Part shown: positions 15,979 through 24,843 of the stretch, piece by piece
Numbering within the stretch: the first letter of the stretch is position 1
Layout: each line of letters opens with the position of its first letter
Assembly (NCBI GenBank): GCA_963849605.1
Contig: CAWKHX010000017.1
Span: forward strand, 248,001 to 312,000
Length of the DNA: 64,000 bases
Direction of reading: 5' to 3'
Source: DASPHG01 sp963849605
GTDB taxonomy: Bacteria; Actinomycetota; Thermoleophilia; Solirubrobacterales; Thermoleophilaceae
Notes under the pieces: model-generated
The model's database searches: none
What the model was told of the DNA's origin: nothing
The model's input: only the letters and a program-made list of their open reading frames with translations
Made by a program: the position numbers and the translations under genes

Positions 15979-16481
15979 GGCAGATACGTTACGAACTCGT
16001 GGGGGTCGGGCCGCGCCGGCGGCGGCTGCTCCTGCCGCTTGGGCCCCAGATGGATCAGGCCGAGGAAGTGCTCGTCATCCCCCAGGCCGACGGCGGCGCA
16101 CCCCGCCTGGGTGCGCAGGATGGCCGGCGTGCGCCAGTAGTTCGCGAGCCCGCGGGCATGCGCGCCGAGCAGCACGATGTAGATGGCGCACGCTGCCGAG
16201 AGCATGTCCTCCTCGTCCTGCCGCGGGTCGCCCGTCTGCACCACGCTCGCGACGACGAGCGTCGGCGCCCGGTCGAGCTTGCCCGCCTCGGGCCCCGCGC
16301 ACCCCTTCAGCCGCTCGCGCGCCTCCGGCCCGAGCACCCGGAAGCGCCAGGGACTCGTCAGGTGGTGATTCGGCGCCCAGCGGGCGAGCTCGAACAGCTC
16401 GTCGAGGGTCTCGCGATCCAGCGGCTCAGGGCCGTAGACCTTGTGCGTGCGGCGAGTCCTGATCGCCTCTTCGAGATCCAC
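15975..16481 (-). CDS. Nitroreductase family protein
   Basis: FMN-dependent oxidoreductase of 168 residues, first gene of the seven-gene operon. Family features are DLEEAIRTRRTHKVY at the N-terminus, LFELARWAPNHHLTSPWRF (FMN contacts), ACAIYIVLLGAHARGLANYW and the terminal FLGLIHLGP. Electron acceptor unknown. GTG at 16481 is chosen over GTG at 16508 because the family starts near MDLxEAI and because TATACC lies 9 bases upstream. It is divergent from the membrane protein at 16517. Confidence 0.9.
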   Translation of the reverse strand: MDLEEAIRTRRTHKVYGPEPLDRETLDELFELARWAPNHHLTSPWRFRVLGPEARERLKGCAGPEAGKLDRAPTLVVASVVQTGDPRQDEEDMLSAACAIYIVLLGAHARGLANYWRTPAILRTQAGCAAVGLGDDEHFLGLIHLGPKRQEQPPPARPDPHEFVTYLP

Positions 16482-16490
16482 GGCGAGGAC

Positions 16491-16496
16491 GGTATA
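16491..16496 (-). promoter_or_regulatory. -10 box TATACC before the seven-gene operon
   Basis: TATACC on the minus strand, followed by 9 bases and GTG at 16481, the same hexamer and spacing as for rpiA. It is probably the promoter for 16481-9917 and gives a leaderless first gene. Confidence 0.45.
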
Positions 16497-16516
16497 GACC
16501 TGGTACACCTTCGGCC

Positions 16517-16966
16517 ATGCGCATACTTGCCGCCGTCATCTCGCTCGGCCGATTCCTCATCGGCGCCATCTTCATCGCCAATCCGAAGATCATGGACCAG
16601 GCGTGGATCGGCAAGCAGGCGAAGTTGCCCGGGCCGCAGCTGCTCTCACGTGCCGTTGGCGCGCGCGACCTGACGCTCGGAGCCGGCGGGCTGCAGGCGG
16701 TCGTCCGCAACGACGGCTCCGCTCAGCAGTGGCTCGCGGCCGCGGCGGTGTGTGACGCCGTCGACTTCGGCGCGACCTACACGGCCGGCCGCGGAATCCC
16801 GCGCAGCGCGCGCACCACCGTCCTCGGCATCGCCGCGGCGGGCGCCGTGCTCTCCGCGATCGCGGCGATCGGGACGGGTAAGTCGCGCCACGAAGAGCCG
16901 CTCCACACCGGCAACGATTTCACCGAGGTCGGCTCGGTGCCGAGCGAGCCCGTCGGGACCGCCTAG
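16517..16966 (+). CDS. Hypothetical membrane protein (DUF4267-like)
   Basis: Integral membrane protein of 149 residues with about four hydrophobic stretches: LAAVISLGRFLIGAIFIANP, the ARDLTLGAGGLQAV segment, WLAAAAVCDAVDFGATY and TVLGIAAAGAVLSAIAAIG. The layout resembles the DUF4267 family, whose function is unknown. The C-terminal tail is polar. Its stop shares the CTAG palindrome at 16963-16966 with the convergent gene. Confidence 0.75.
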   Translation: MRILAAVISLGRFLIGAIFIANPKIMDQAWIGKQAKLPGPQLLSRAVGARDLTLGAGGLQAVVRNDGSAQQWLAAAAVCDAVDFGATYTAGRGIPRSARTTVLGIAAAGAVLSAIAAIGTGKSRHEEPLHTGNDFTEVGSVPSEPVGTA

Positions 16967-17244
16967 CGCTTCGCGATGGCGTGGACCTCGTAGATCTCCG
17001 GTTCGCCGGAGAACTCGACCCCTGCATCGGCCAGCACGGGCATCAGGCGCTCACCGAACGCCTCGAACTGCTCGCGCGAGTCCCAGATCTCGCTGACTCG
17101 TAGGTCGCCACCCTGGCCGAAGCACACGTGGTAGTCCATCCCGTCGGGCGGAAACTCCACGCCCGCCTCCTCGAGCTTGCTGGTGGTCGAGTCGTACAGC
17201 TCCGCCGTGAGATTCGTGGGGCTGAAACGGACGACGATGCTCAT
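16963..17244 (-). CDS. Small ABM-like (dimeric alpha/beta-barrel) protein
   Basis: 93-residue soluble protein, MSIVVRFSPTNLTAELYDS at the N-terminus and VSEIWDSREQFEAFGERLMPVL in the middle. The pattern of two beta-alpha-beta units with the motif W-D-S-x-E-x-F is that of the antibiotic-biosynthesis-monooxygenase/ferredoxin-like dimers, many of which are small oxygenases or binding proteins. No catalytic residue can be pointed to. It precedes the GMC oxidoreductase stop by only 44 bases on the opposite reading order and may belong to that operon. Confidence 0.75.
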   Translation of the reverse strand: MSIVVRFSPTNLTAELYDSTTSKLEEAGVEFPPDGMDYHVCFGQGGDLRVSEIWDSREQFEAFGERLMPVLADAGVEFSGEPEIYEVHAIAKR

Positions 17245-17288
17245 TGCGCGGTCCTTTCCTCGGGGTCTGAGCGACCCTACCGCGAGCG

Positions 17289-18905
17289 CTAAGCCGTAAG
17301 CGAGTGCGGCTGTGTGATCCGGGGCCGCGCGATCGACTCGGGCTCGGGCTCGTCGTCCGGTGCGGGCTTGTCGAGCAGCTGATAGGCCAGGCGCGTTGCC
17401 ATCGCCATGATCGTGATCTGCGGGTTCACGCCGATCGAGCTGGGGATCACGCTCGCATCCGAGACCCACACGTTCTCCATCTCGTGCAGGCGCAGGTCGC
17501 CCGTGACGACGCCGTGATCGGGACGCGCGTCGGCGCGCGCGGTGCCGAGCGGATGGAACGCCATCAGCACGAGGTCCTGTGCATTCACCTCGGTGCGGCG
17601 CAGCGGCTCGAGGTCGCCGTCGAGGATCTCGGGCACGCCAGCCACCGGCGGGTAGATCGCGCGCGCACCGGCGGCGACGAAGAGCTCGCACAGCCGCTCG
17701 ATCCCGCGCGCGAAGGTGGCGGTGTCCTCGCGGTTCAGGTCGTAGCGGATCTCGACGCGCCCGGCGCGCTCGCGAACGTGGCCCCGTGACAGGTCGGAGA
17801 CCATCAGGCCGAACTGAGCGATGTTCCGGAACTGGAGCATCAGCTCGCGGTGCTTCTCGCCCGCGAACGGGAACGTCATCGCCGCGTAGTCCGGCGGGCC
17901 CGCGGCGCCCTCGAGCATGATCCCCTCGTCCGCGAACTCGTCGACGAAGTACGACTGCGGCACGCCGTTCGCCATGTCGACCTCCTCGTCGAACAGCGCA
18001 CGCACCGCCGTCGCGGGATGGATCGCGAGGTTGCGCCCGAGCTCGCCCGAACGCCCGCCGAGGCCCTGCTTGGCGAGCAGCACCGGCGTGTGGATCGCCC
18101 CGCACGCGACGACGACGTGCGAGCACACGACGCGCACATGTCCGCCGCCCGCTGCCGTGGCGATCACGGCGTGCGCGCGGCGGCCGTCGTGCTCGATCCG
18201 GTCGGCGCGGCACTCGGTGAACGTCGTCGCCCCGGCGGCCCACGCGCGCGGCACGTAGCTCAGCCCGACGTGCTGCTTGGCGGACGTCGGGCAGCCGAAG
18301 CTGCAAACGCCGGAGCCGACGCAACCGCGGGCGTTGCGCCAGATGAAGTCGCCCCTCCAGCCGAGCGCGTCCGCACCGCGCTTCGCGATGAGCGCGTTGC
18401 GGCCCGCACGGTCCTCCGGCACCTGCACGACATTCAGCTCGCGCTCGACGCGGCGGAAGTAAGGATCGAGCTCGGCCAGGCCGTCGAGCCCGAACCGCTC
18501 GCCCCACATCTCGAGCACCGGCTCCGGCGTGCGGAAGCACGTGCCCGAGTTGATCATCGTCGTGCCGCCGATGCCCTTGCCGAGCGGCAGGATGATCGGC
18601 GTGTTGCCGACGGTCACGACCTGACCGGCGTCGCGGTAGAGGATCGTCGACATCTCGCGCGGCCGGGCCGTGAAGTCGTCGGTCGTGAAGTGCCTGCCCT
18701 CCTCCAGCATCACGACGCTCATGCCGCCCTCTGCGAGCTCCTTCGCGAGCGGCGCGCCGCCGGCGCCGGTGCCGATCACGCACACGTCGCATTCGACAGA
18801 GCGCTCCTCCGCGATCCGGGCGCCGTCCTCAACGCGCGGGTCGACGGGCGGCGTGGGGTCGCCCCACTCGCGGTACGCGTCGCCGGTCGTCGGGCGCACG
18901 CTCAC
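17289..18905 (-). CDS. GMC family FAD oxidoreductase (alcohol oxidase-like)
   Basis: 538-residue flavoenzyme of the glucose-methanol-choline family. The dinucleotide motif is CVIGTGAGGAPLAKELAEGG, with GKGIGGTTMINSGTCF for FAD binding. The Cys-rich CVGSGVCSFGCPTSAKQ is typical of long-chain alcohol oxidases and cholesterol-oxidase-like members. The C-terminal catalytic region reads FHPLGTARA and VSDASVIPSSIGVNPQITIMAMA. Substrate probably an alcohol, not determinable. The upstream partner gene overlaps by ATGA/GTGA at 18902-18905. Confidence 0.92.
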   Translation of the reverse strand: MSVRPTTGDAYREWGDPTPPVDPRVEDGARIAEERSVECDVCVIGTGAGGAPLAKELAEGGMSVVMLEEGRHFTTDDFTARPREMSTILYRDAGQVVTVGNTPIILPLGKGIGGTTMINSGTCFRTPEPVLEMWGERFGLDGLAELDPYFRRVERELNVVQVPEDRAGRNALIAKRGADALGWRGDFIWRNARGCVGSGVCSFGCPTSAKQHVGLSYVPRAWAAGATTFTECRADRIEHDGRRAHAVIATAAGGGHVRVVCSHVVVACGAIHTPVLLAKQGLGGRSGELGRNLAIHPATAVRALFDEEVDMANGVPQSYFVDEFADEGIMLEGAAGPPDYAAMTFPFAGEKHRELMLQFRNIAQFGLMVSDLSRGHVRERAGRVEIRYDLNREDTATFARGIERLCELFVAAGARAIYPPVAGVPEILDGDLEPLRRTEVNAQDLVLMAFHPLGTARADARPDHGVVTGDLRLHEMENVWVSDASVIPSSIGVNPQITIMAMATRLAYQLLDKPAPDDEPEPESIARPRITQPHSLTA

Positions 18906-19339
18906 GGGCGCCCGTCCCGCTCGCGGACCGCGCGGGCGCGCGCGATGTTCGCCTCGGCGTCGTAACCGATCCGGAGCATCACCTGGTCGTCGCCGTAGTA
19001 GGCGAGCTGCCCGAAGCCCTGCAACAGCTTCCCCAGTTGGCGCAGCTGCGGGAGCCGGTTCTGCTCGATCGCACGCAGGTACTCGGCGCGCTGCTCCGGC
19101 GTGAGGCTGCGCATCCGCGCGCCGAACCCGAGCAGCCGCGGGCCGGTCTCGAGTGCGTAGAGGAGCGTGCGCAGCGCGACCCGGTTGACGCGCGGCGCGC
19201 GGCCCATCATGCGGTCGAAGAACGCCACCGCGTCGGTGTCGCGCACGGGCGGTAGCAACGGCTCGGGAGCCACCACGGTGTCGGCGAGGCAGGCGAATAT
19301 CGAGGCCTCGCGCGGAGAGAGCACGGCCAGTTGGGCCAT
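18902..19339 (-). CDS. Partner protein of GMC oxidoreductase
   Basis: 145-residue mostly helical protein: LSPREASIFACLADTVVAP at the N-terminus and ALETGPRLLGFGARMRSL in the middle. The layout resembles the helical N-terminal part of long-chain alcohol oxidases and gluconate-dehydrogenase-subunit-3-like proteins that accompany GMC enzymes. No signal peptide is obvious. The four-base overlap with the oxidoreductase gene indicates a two-subunit product. Function on its own is unknown. Confidence 0.78.
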   Translation of the reverse strand: MAQLAVLSPREASIFACLADTVVAPEPLLPPVRDTDAVAFFDRMMGRAPRVNRVALRTLLYALETGPRLLGFGARMRSLTPEQRAEYLRAIEQNRLPQLRQLGKLLQGFGQLAYYGDDQVMLRIGYDAEANIARARAVRERDGRP

Positions 19340-19372
19340 GCCGGGAGGCTACCTCTGATAGTCAGGCGGGTC

Positions 19373-20542
19373 GTGCGCCGTCTGGTCCTACTCGTCAGCG
19401 CGATCACGCTGCTCGACGTCGCGTTCTTCGCGGCGGTGGCACCGCTGCTGCCGCATTACGTGGACGAGTTCGACCTGTCGAAGAGCGCCGCGGGCGTCCT
19501 GACCGGGGCCTACGCCGCCGGCAACCTCGTCGCCGCGATCCCGGCCGGCTGGCTCGCCGGGCGCTGGGGAGTGAAGCCGACAACGCTCGCGGGCCTGGCC
19601 GGGCTGGCTGCGTCGAGCCTCGTGTTCGGGCTCGCGCAGGACATCTGGCTGCTCGACGCCGCCCGCTTCGCCCAGGGCCTGGCGAGCGCCTGCACGTGGG
19701 CCGCGGGCTTCGCGTGGGTCGTCGAACGCGCGCCGCCCGGACGGCGCGGCGAGGTGATCGGCACACCGCTCGCCGCGGCGGTGGCCGGCACGCTCGTCGG
19801 CCCCGTCCTCGGCACGGCCGCGGACGCGGCCAGCCCGGAGATCGTGTTCACGGGAGTCGCGCTCGTCGCCCTCGCCCTCATCGTGCCGACGTGGCGCGAG
19901 CCGGCGGCGCCGGGCGCGCCGGTCGATTTCCAGCGCGTCGTCGCCGCCACGCGCATCCCGGCCGTGCGACTCGGGTTCTGGCTCGTCGCACTTCCCGCGC
20001 TGGCGGCGGGTGTCTTGAACGTCCTCGTCCCGCTGCGGATGGACGAGCTCGGTGCGGCCAGCGTCGCGATCGGCGGCACCTATCTCGTGGCCGCCACCCT
20101 GGAGACGATCGTGAACCCGATCGTCGGCCGCTTCTCCGATCGCCGCGGCAGGCTCGTCCCGATCCGCGCCGGGCTGATCGCCGCGTCCGTGTTGCTGGTG
20201 CTCTTGCCGATCCCCGAGTCCGCGCCCGTGGTGGCGGTCCTATTCGTGTGTACCGCACTGACGACCGCCGCCTTCTGGACGCCGGCGATGGCGCTGCTCT
20301 CCGACGAGGTCGAGCGCGCGCGTGTGCACCAGGGGTATGCGTTCGCATTCACGAACATCGCGTGGTCGATCGGGCAGCTCGCCGGCAACGGCGGCGGCAG
20401 CGCGCTCGCCGAGGCGACCTCCGACTGGGTCACCTACGTCGCGGTCGCGCTTCTCTTCGCGGTCACGCTCGCGCGTCTGACGCGTCGGCACCCCGACCCC
20501 ATCCACGCCAGTGCTGAATCGACCACACGGGAGCGTGGTTAA
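19373..20542 (+). CDS. MFS transporter
   Basis: Twelve-helix major facilitator of about 389 residues. The first helix contains AITLLDVAFFAAVAPLLPHYVDEF, the loop 2-3 region reads GWLAGRWGVKPT, and the second half repeats the pattern with NPIVGRFSDRRGRLVPI. The overall type is that of drug/sugar-efflux MFS proteins; the substrate cannot be named. GTG at 19373 is chosen because it puts the first membrane helix near the N-terminus; a TTG at 19331 is also in frame. It is divergent from the GMC partner gene. Confidence 0.88.
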   Translation: MRRLVLLVSAITLLDVAFFAAVAPLLPHYVDEFDLSKSAAGVLTGAYAAGNLVAAIPAGWLAGRWGVKPTTLAGLAGLAASSLVFGLAQDIWLLDAARFAQGLASACTWAAGFAWVVERAPPGRRGEVIGTPLAAAVAGTLVGPVLGTAADAASPEIVFTGVALVALALIVPTWREPAAPGAPVDFQRVVAATRIPAVRLGFWLVALPALAAGVLNVLVPLRMDELGAASVAIGGTYLVAATLETIVNPIVGRFSDRRGRLVPIRAGLIAASVLLVLLPIPESAPVVAVLFVCTALTTAAFWTPAMALLSDEVERARVHQGYAFAFTNIAWSIGQLAGNGGGSALAEATSDWVTYVAVALLFAVTLARLTRRHPDPIHASAESTTRERG

Positions 20543-22392
20543 TTCAGCGATCGCGGTGTGGAGGTAGTCGGGGGACGACGCCTTCGCCGCTTTGCCGCCC
20601 CCCAGGCCGCGAGCGCCGCGGCGACGAGCGTCAGCGCGACCCCGACCCACGATGGGTCGGAGCTCGCCTCGGTCGCGGTCGGCTCCTCCGCCGCGTTGTC
20701 GAGCGGCGCGTACGGCGTCCACCCGTTCGACGCCTGCGCCGAGCCGCCGGGCTCAGCCGAGTCGTCGCGTCTTGGAGATTTGTCCTTCCGCGCCTTCGCC
20801 TTCGCCGCTGCGGGCTCGCTCGACGAGCCGCCCCCGGACGCAGCCCCGCCACCACCCGAAGCGGCCGCACCGCGCGCCGCTTGCCGCGGCACCGGGTCGA
20901 GCGGCAGCGGCTTCCGCGCGAGCGCCATCACGGCCTGCGCCGTGACCCACACCGGCGTCTGCGCGCTCACGCGCGAGTAGTCGACGCTGCCGTCGCCGTT
21001 CTGGCGGGCGCGCAGGTACCCGATCGGCGAGTTGCCGCCCGCGCGGAAGCGGCCGGGGTTGCGCCCGGCGGCAACCAGGCCCTGGACCGCGTAGGCGGTC
21101 GACTGCGCGTTCGAACTACGGCCCTCGAACTGCCCGAACCCGCCGTCGCCGTTCTGCGCGCGGCGCAGGTAGCCGATCGCGTCGTCGAGAGGGCCGCGCC
21201 GGCCGGCGGCGGCCAGCGCCTGCAGCGCCGCGCCCGTGTTATCGACGTCCGACTGCGCGCTGGGCGACAGCCCGAAGCCGCCGTCCTCGTTCTGCTGCCG
21301 CGCGAGCCAGCGCGAGGGCTTGTTCGTGCCGCCGGCATCGGCCGCGCGCAGCGCGAGGATCCCGAACGCCGTGTACGAGACGAAGCCCGAGAAGGAGCCG
21401 TCGGCGCGGCGGTACCCGTTCAGCCGCGCGACGAAGTCACGCCCGCCGAAGGCGTGCGCGGACAGGCCGGCTGCCTCGACCACGAGGATCGTCCGCTCCA
21501 CCTCCCCCACCTCTCGGATCTGTCCCGCACCCGTGCGGATGTAGTCGATCGGGCTGTGGCCGCGGCGCTCGACGTCGCGCGGGTTGCGCCCGCCCGCCGT
21601 CAGGCCGAGCGACGTCCAGCCGGTGTAGAGCTCCCCGGACGCTTGACCGGGGGCGCTGCCGAAGCCGCCGTCGGTGTTCTGGGCCTTCGCGAGCCAGGCG
21701 GCCGCGCGCTTGCTCGCCGATGCGGCGGAGGCGCCGGCCGGCAGCGCGAGCACGAGCAGCACGGCGCCCGCGGCCGCCGCTGCCGGCGCCCACCGGACCT
21801 CGAAGCGGCGGCGGTAGCGGGACAGCGCGCGCAGGAGCCCCGGGCCAATCAGGAGGCAGAAGACGACATTGCCGATCACGTGCGCGAGGTTGTAGGGCAG
21901 CGAGGTGCCGCTGACCGCGATCCAGGTGGGCAGGTCCTGCTGCGCCGCGAGCGTCCACTGGTAGGTGTCCATCACCATTCCGAAGCCGACCCCCGCCAGC
22001 GCGCATGCGAGTGCGAGCGGCCAGCGGCCGAGCTCGCGCCCGCGCGTCGCGCGCGCGAGCAGAGCGCCCCCGACCCCGACCCCGCCCCACGCCACCATCT
22101 GCCACGGCGTCCACGGGCCGTGGCCCATGAACACGTTGGAGACGACCGGCGTGATCGCCCCGACGGCGAACCCGGGCGCGCCGCCGAGCGCGTATCCCGA
22201 CAGCAGCACGATGTCCGTGGTCGGCTTCACGTTGGGGAACGCCGCGAACGCGAGCCGGCCGACCACGGCGAGGCCGGCCATCGCCGCAACGAGCGCGAGC
22301 ACGCGGGCGCTCGGCCGCGAGCGCTCGTACCAGGCGAAGCCCATCGCGAGGACGACCGCGAGGATCGCGAACGACGCGAGCTGCCAGGTCAT
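20539..22392 (-). CDS. ECF transporter S component fused to external toroid-repeat domain
   Basis: 617-residue membrane protein, last gene of the riboswitch operon. Residues 1-200 form an ECF substrate-binding (S) component with about six helices; the loop NVKPTTDIVLLSGYALGG and ITPVVSNVFMGHGPW are typical. A helix at about 204-226 exports a 270-residue region of alpha-alpha toroid repeats: WLAKAQNTDGGFG (233-245), WLARQQNEDGGFG (362-374), YLRRAQNGDGGFG (408-420), YLRARQNGDGSVD (459-471). A disordered linker and a C-terminal helix with KRRRRRP (from about 582) anchor it again. The repeats match the prenyltransferase/terpene-cyclase/transcobalamin alpha fold. The riboswitch and neighbours point to cobalamin or a corrinoid as ligand. 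ATGA overlap with the ATPase gene. Confidence 0.85.
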   Translation of the reverse strand: MTWQLASFAILAVVLAMGFAWYERSRPSARVLALVAAMAGLAVVGRLAFAAFPNVKPTTDIVLLSGYALGGAPGFAVGAITPVVSNVFMGHGPWTPWQMVAWGGVGVGGALLARATRGRELGRWPLALACALAGVGFGMVMDTYQWTLAAQQDLPTWIAVSGTSLPYNLAHVIGNVVFCLLIGPGLLRALSRYRRRFEVRWAPAAAAAGAVLLVLALPAGASAASASKRAAAWLAKAQNTDGGFGSAPGQASGELYTGWTSLGLTAGGRNPRDVERRGHSPIDYIRTGAGQIREVGEVERTILVVEAAGLSAHAFGGRDFVARLNGYRRADGSFSGFVSYTAFGILALRAADAGGTNKPSRWLARQQNEDGGFGLSPSAQSDVDNTGAALQALAAAGRRGPLDDAIGYLRRAQNGDGGFGQFEGRSSNAQSTAYAVQGLVAAGRNPGRFRAGGNSPIGYLRARQNGDGSVDYSRVSAQTPVWVTAQAVMALARKPLPLDPVPRQAARGAAASGGGGAASGGGSSSEPAAAKAKARKDKSPRRDDSAEPGGSAQASNGWTPYAPLDNAAEEPTATEASSDPSWVGVALTLVAAALAAWGAAKRRRRRPPTTSTPRSLN

Positions 22393-23969
22393 CGGACGAG
22401 CTCCCGTTCGAGCAGTGCGGCGCCCGCCTCCGGTGTGAGCGCGCCGCCGGCTCCGTCGAGGATCCGCGCGACGTCGGTTGAGAAGTGCCTACCGCCGGCG
22501 AGGACAGCGGCGGCCGAGCCGTCCGCGATCACGTTGCCCTGGCCCATCAGCACGATCCGCTCCGCCCAGGTCGCGGCGAACTCGGTGTCGTGCGTCGCGA
22601 CCACCACCGCCAGCCCGCGGGCGGCGAGCTCGCGCAGACGGCCGGCGAGCACCTCCTTCCACCCGCGGTCCATGCCGCGCGTGGGCTCGTCGAGGCAGAC
22701 CACTGCGACGTCGTCTCCCTCGAGCACGATCTCGAGCGCGAGCCGCTGGCGCTCGCCCCCGGACAGGTCGCGCGGGTGCTCCGTCTCGCGGCCCGCCAGG
22801 CCCGCGCGCGCGACCGCCGCGGCACCGGCCTCTTCGCCGACGTGCTCGTGGATCAGGAAGTCGCCGGGGTTCTGGAGCAGGAGCGCGACCCCGCCGTCGC
22901 GGACCACCCGGCCGCGCGTCGGGTCCACGAGACCCTTCGCATGGCGCAGGAGCGTGCTCTTGCCGGCGCCGTTGCGTCCCATCAGCGCGACCAGCTCGCC
23001 CGGCCGCAACTCGAGGTCGATGCCGCGCAGGATCGCCGGCCCGTCGGCGATCTCGTGCCAGACGCTGTCGAAGCGAAGGAGAGGCCGCGCCGACGGCGGC
23101 AGGGGCCGGGACGCGGGAGCCTCGATATCGGGTGCGGGTGCGAGGCCGGCCCCTTGGAGGCGGTCGCGCGCCTCCTTCACGGACACCGGCGCCGGGCCGA
23201 TCCCGGTGAGCGAGAACAGCCGCGCGGCCGGCGTCGCGAGGACCGAGCCGCGCTCGGTCGCCCACTCGAGGAACGCAGCCGGGCCGGCGTCGAACACGAC
23301 CCTCCCGCCCTCCATCGCGAGCACGCGGTCGGCCGCCGCGAGGCAGCGCTCGACGCGGTGCTCGGCCAGCAGGACCGCCGTCCCCCACTCCTCGTTCAGC
23401 CGCCGCAGCAGCCAGACGAGGTCGTCACCCGCGACCGGGTCGAGCTGCGACGTCGGCTCGTCCAGCACGAGCAGCGCCGGCTTCCCGGCGACGGCCGCCG
23501 CCAGTGCGACCCGCTGCAGCTCCCCACCCGAGAGCGTGTCGGTGCGGCGCTCCAGCAGGTGTGCGACGCCGAGCTCGAGCGCCGCCTCCTCCACCGCCCG
23601 GGCGATCGCCGCAGCCTCGAGACCGCGCTGTTCGAGCGGCAGCGCGAGCTCCGCCTTCACGCCGCTCATGACGACCTGCGTCTCCGGGTCCTGCAGCAGC
23701 GTGGCGCAGCTCGCGGCGAGGTCGTTCGGGCCGTGGTCGCGGACGTTCATCCCGGCGACCTCGAGCTCGCCGCGCGCGTCGCCGCCGTGGAAGTGCGGCA
23801 CGAGCCCGCAGGCGGCGCGCAGGAGCGTCGACTTCCCCGAGCCCGACTCGCCCACGACGAGCGTGAACGACCCCGGCTCGAGCGAGAGCGTCAGGTCGGC
23901 GAGCGCGTCCTCGCGCGCGCTCGGATAGCGGTAGCCGAACTGCTCGGCGCGCAGCACGGGCTCAGGCAT
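22389..23969 (-). CDS. ecfA: ECF/CbiO-type ABC transporter with two fused ATPase domains
   Basis: 526-residue cytoplasmic protein holding both ATPase subunits of an energy-coupling-factor transporter. Domain 1 (about 1-255) has FGYRYPSAREDALADL, P-loop GESGSGKST, signature LSGGELQRVALA and Walker B LLVLDEPTSQLDP. Domain 2 (about 295-526) has P-loop GRNGAGKST, signature LSGGERQRLALE and Walker B VCLDEPTRGMD. Both sites therefore look intact. The arrangement is that of EcfA1-EcfA2 fusions. ATG at 23969 overlaps the T-component gene by 8 bases. Confidence 0.94.
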   Translation of the reverse strand: MPEPVLRAEQFGYRYPSAREDALADLTLSLEPGSFTLVVGESGSGKSTLLRAACGLVPHFHGGDARGELEVAGMNVRDHGPNDLAASCATLLQDPETQVVMSGVKAELALPLEQRGLEAAAIARAVEEAALELGVAHLLERRTDTLSGGELQRVALAAAVAGKPALLVLDEPTSQLDPVAGDDLVWLLRRLNEEWGTAVLLAEHRVERCLAAADRVLAMEGGRVVFDAGPAAFLEWATERGSVLATPAARLFSLTGIGPAPVSVKEARDRLQGAGLAPAPDIEAPASRPLPPSARPLLRFDSVWHEIADGPAILRGIDLELRPGELVALMGRNGAGKSTLLRHAKGLVDPTRGRVVRDGGVALLLQNPGDFLIHEHVGEEAGAAAVARAGLAGRETEHPRDLSGGERQRLALEIVLEGDDVAVVCLDEPTRGMDRGWKEVLAGRLRELAARGLAVVVATHDTEFAATWAERIVLMGQGNVIADGSAAAVLAGGRHFSTDVARILDGAGGALTPEAGAALLERELVR

Positions 23970-24843
23970 GTGCGACTCCCATCCGCGCGCCGGCGCCGGC
24001 GAACGGCGCGAGTGCGAAGAGCGGCAGCAGCACGATCGCCGCGACGTCCGCCGGAACCGACGCGACCTCGAGCGCCGGATATGCGTCGAACTCGCCGGCG
24101 CCGGCCACGCGCGTCGCAATCGCCGTGAGCGCGATCGCGGCGGCCGCGAACGCGACGCGCACGTCATGCCGCGACCACGGCGACGCGTAGCGCGGCGGCC
24201 GCTGTGCGGATGCGTAGCCGCGCAGCTCGAGCGCTGCCGCCACGTCGACCGCGCGCTCGAGCGCGCCCGCGAGCGTCGCGCGCGCGACCGCGGCGCGTGC
24301 CGGCAGCTCGGGGCGGCAGCGGGCGGCGTCGCCCATCCGGAGCGCGTCGCGAGCGAGCACGGGCGCGAGGCGTGTGGCGAGCGACGCCGTGAGCGCGCTC
24401 CGGTACGACACGCGCCGGACGAGCCGCAGCAGGTCGTCAGGGTCGACGCATGCGGAGAACAGCGCGAGCGCGAGCGCCAGCACGAACAGGCGCAGACCCG
24501 CCGCGCCGCCGTACGCGATCGCCTCGAGCGTGATCTCGATCCGGTAGCCGAGCAGCGACCCGCCGCGGATGAGCAGCGTCTCCCCCTCGCGGTAGACGAG
24601 CGGGTTGATGAGCACGATCAGGAGCACGAGCGGCACCGTGAGCCGCGCCGCACGCGCGAGCTCCGCGCCGACGCCCGCGGCGAGCCCGGCAAACGTCGCG
24701 GCAGCCAGGCCGCCCGCGAGCACTAGCGGGCTGTCGTAGAGCATCGGCACGAGCGCGAGCGCTGCGCAGAAGGACGTCGTGACGCCGGCGCGCGCCGCGT
24801 GCAGCGGGCTGGGGCGCGCCTGGTAGGTCGGCACGAGCCTCAC
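23962..24843 (-). CDS. ecfT: ECF transporter transmembrane T component
   Basis: 293-residue membrane protein that couples ATP hydrolysis to movement of the S component. Hydrophobic helices span VLAGGLAAATFAGLAAGVG, LTVPLVLLIVLINPLVY and LRLFVLALALALFSACV; the long cytoplasmic coupling helices contain the two short family motifs in ARDALRMGDAARCR and ALELRGYAS (the A-R-G-type motif). The C-terminal helices follow. GTG at 24843 overlaps the lipoprotein stop (GTGA). Context identifies it as part of the cobalamin-riboswitch operon. Confidence 0.9.
   Translation of the reverse strand: MRLVPTYQARPSPLHAARAGVTTSFCAALALVPMLYDSPLVLAGGLAAATFAGLAAGVGAELARAARLTVPLVLLIVLINPLVYREGETLLIRGGSLLGYRIEITLEAIAYGGAAGLRLFVLALALALFSACVDPDDLLRLVRRVSYRSALTASLATRLAPVLARDALRMGDAARCRPELPARAAVARATLAGALERAVDVAAALELRGYASAQRPPRYASPWSRHDVRVAFAAAAIALTAIATRVAGAGEFDAYPALEVASVPADVAAIVLLPLFALAPFAGAGARMGVAHA

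Noticed and set aside
17245..17288. Possible terminator between the ABM-like and GMC genes
   Set aside because: No hairpin with a useful stem was found in the 44 bases.
20881..23928. Open frame of about 1000 codons on the plus strand
   Set aside because: It is antisense to the ECF genes, has a biased Arg/Ala/Pro composition and no recognisable domain. It is a by-product of very high GC in codon position three on the other strand.
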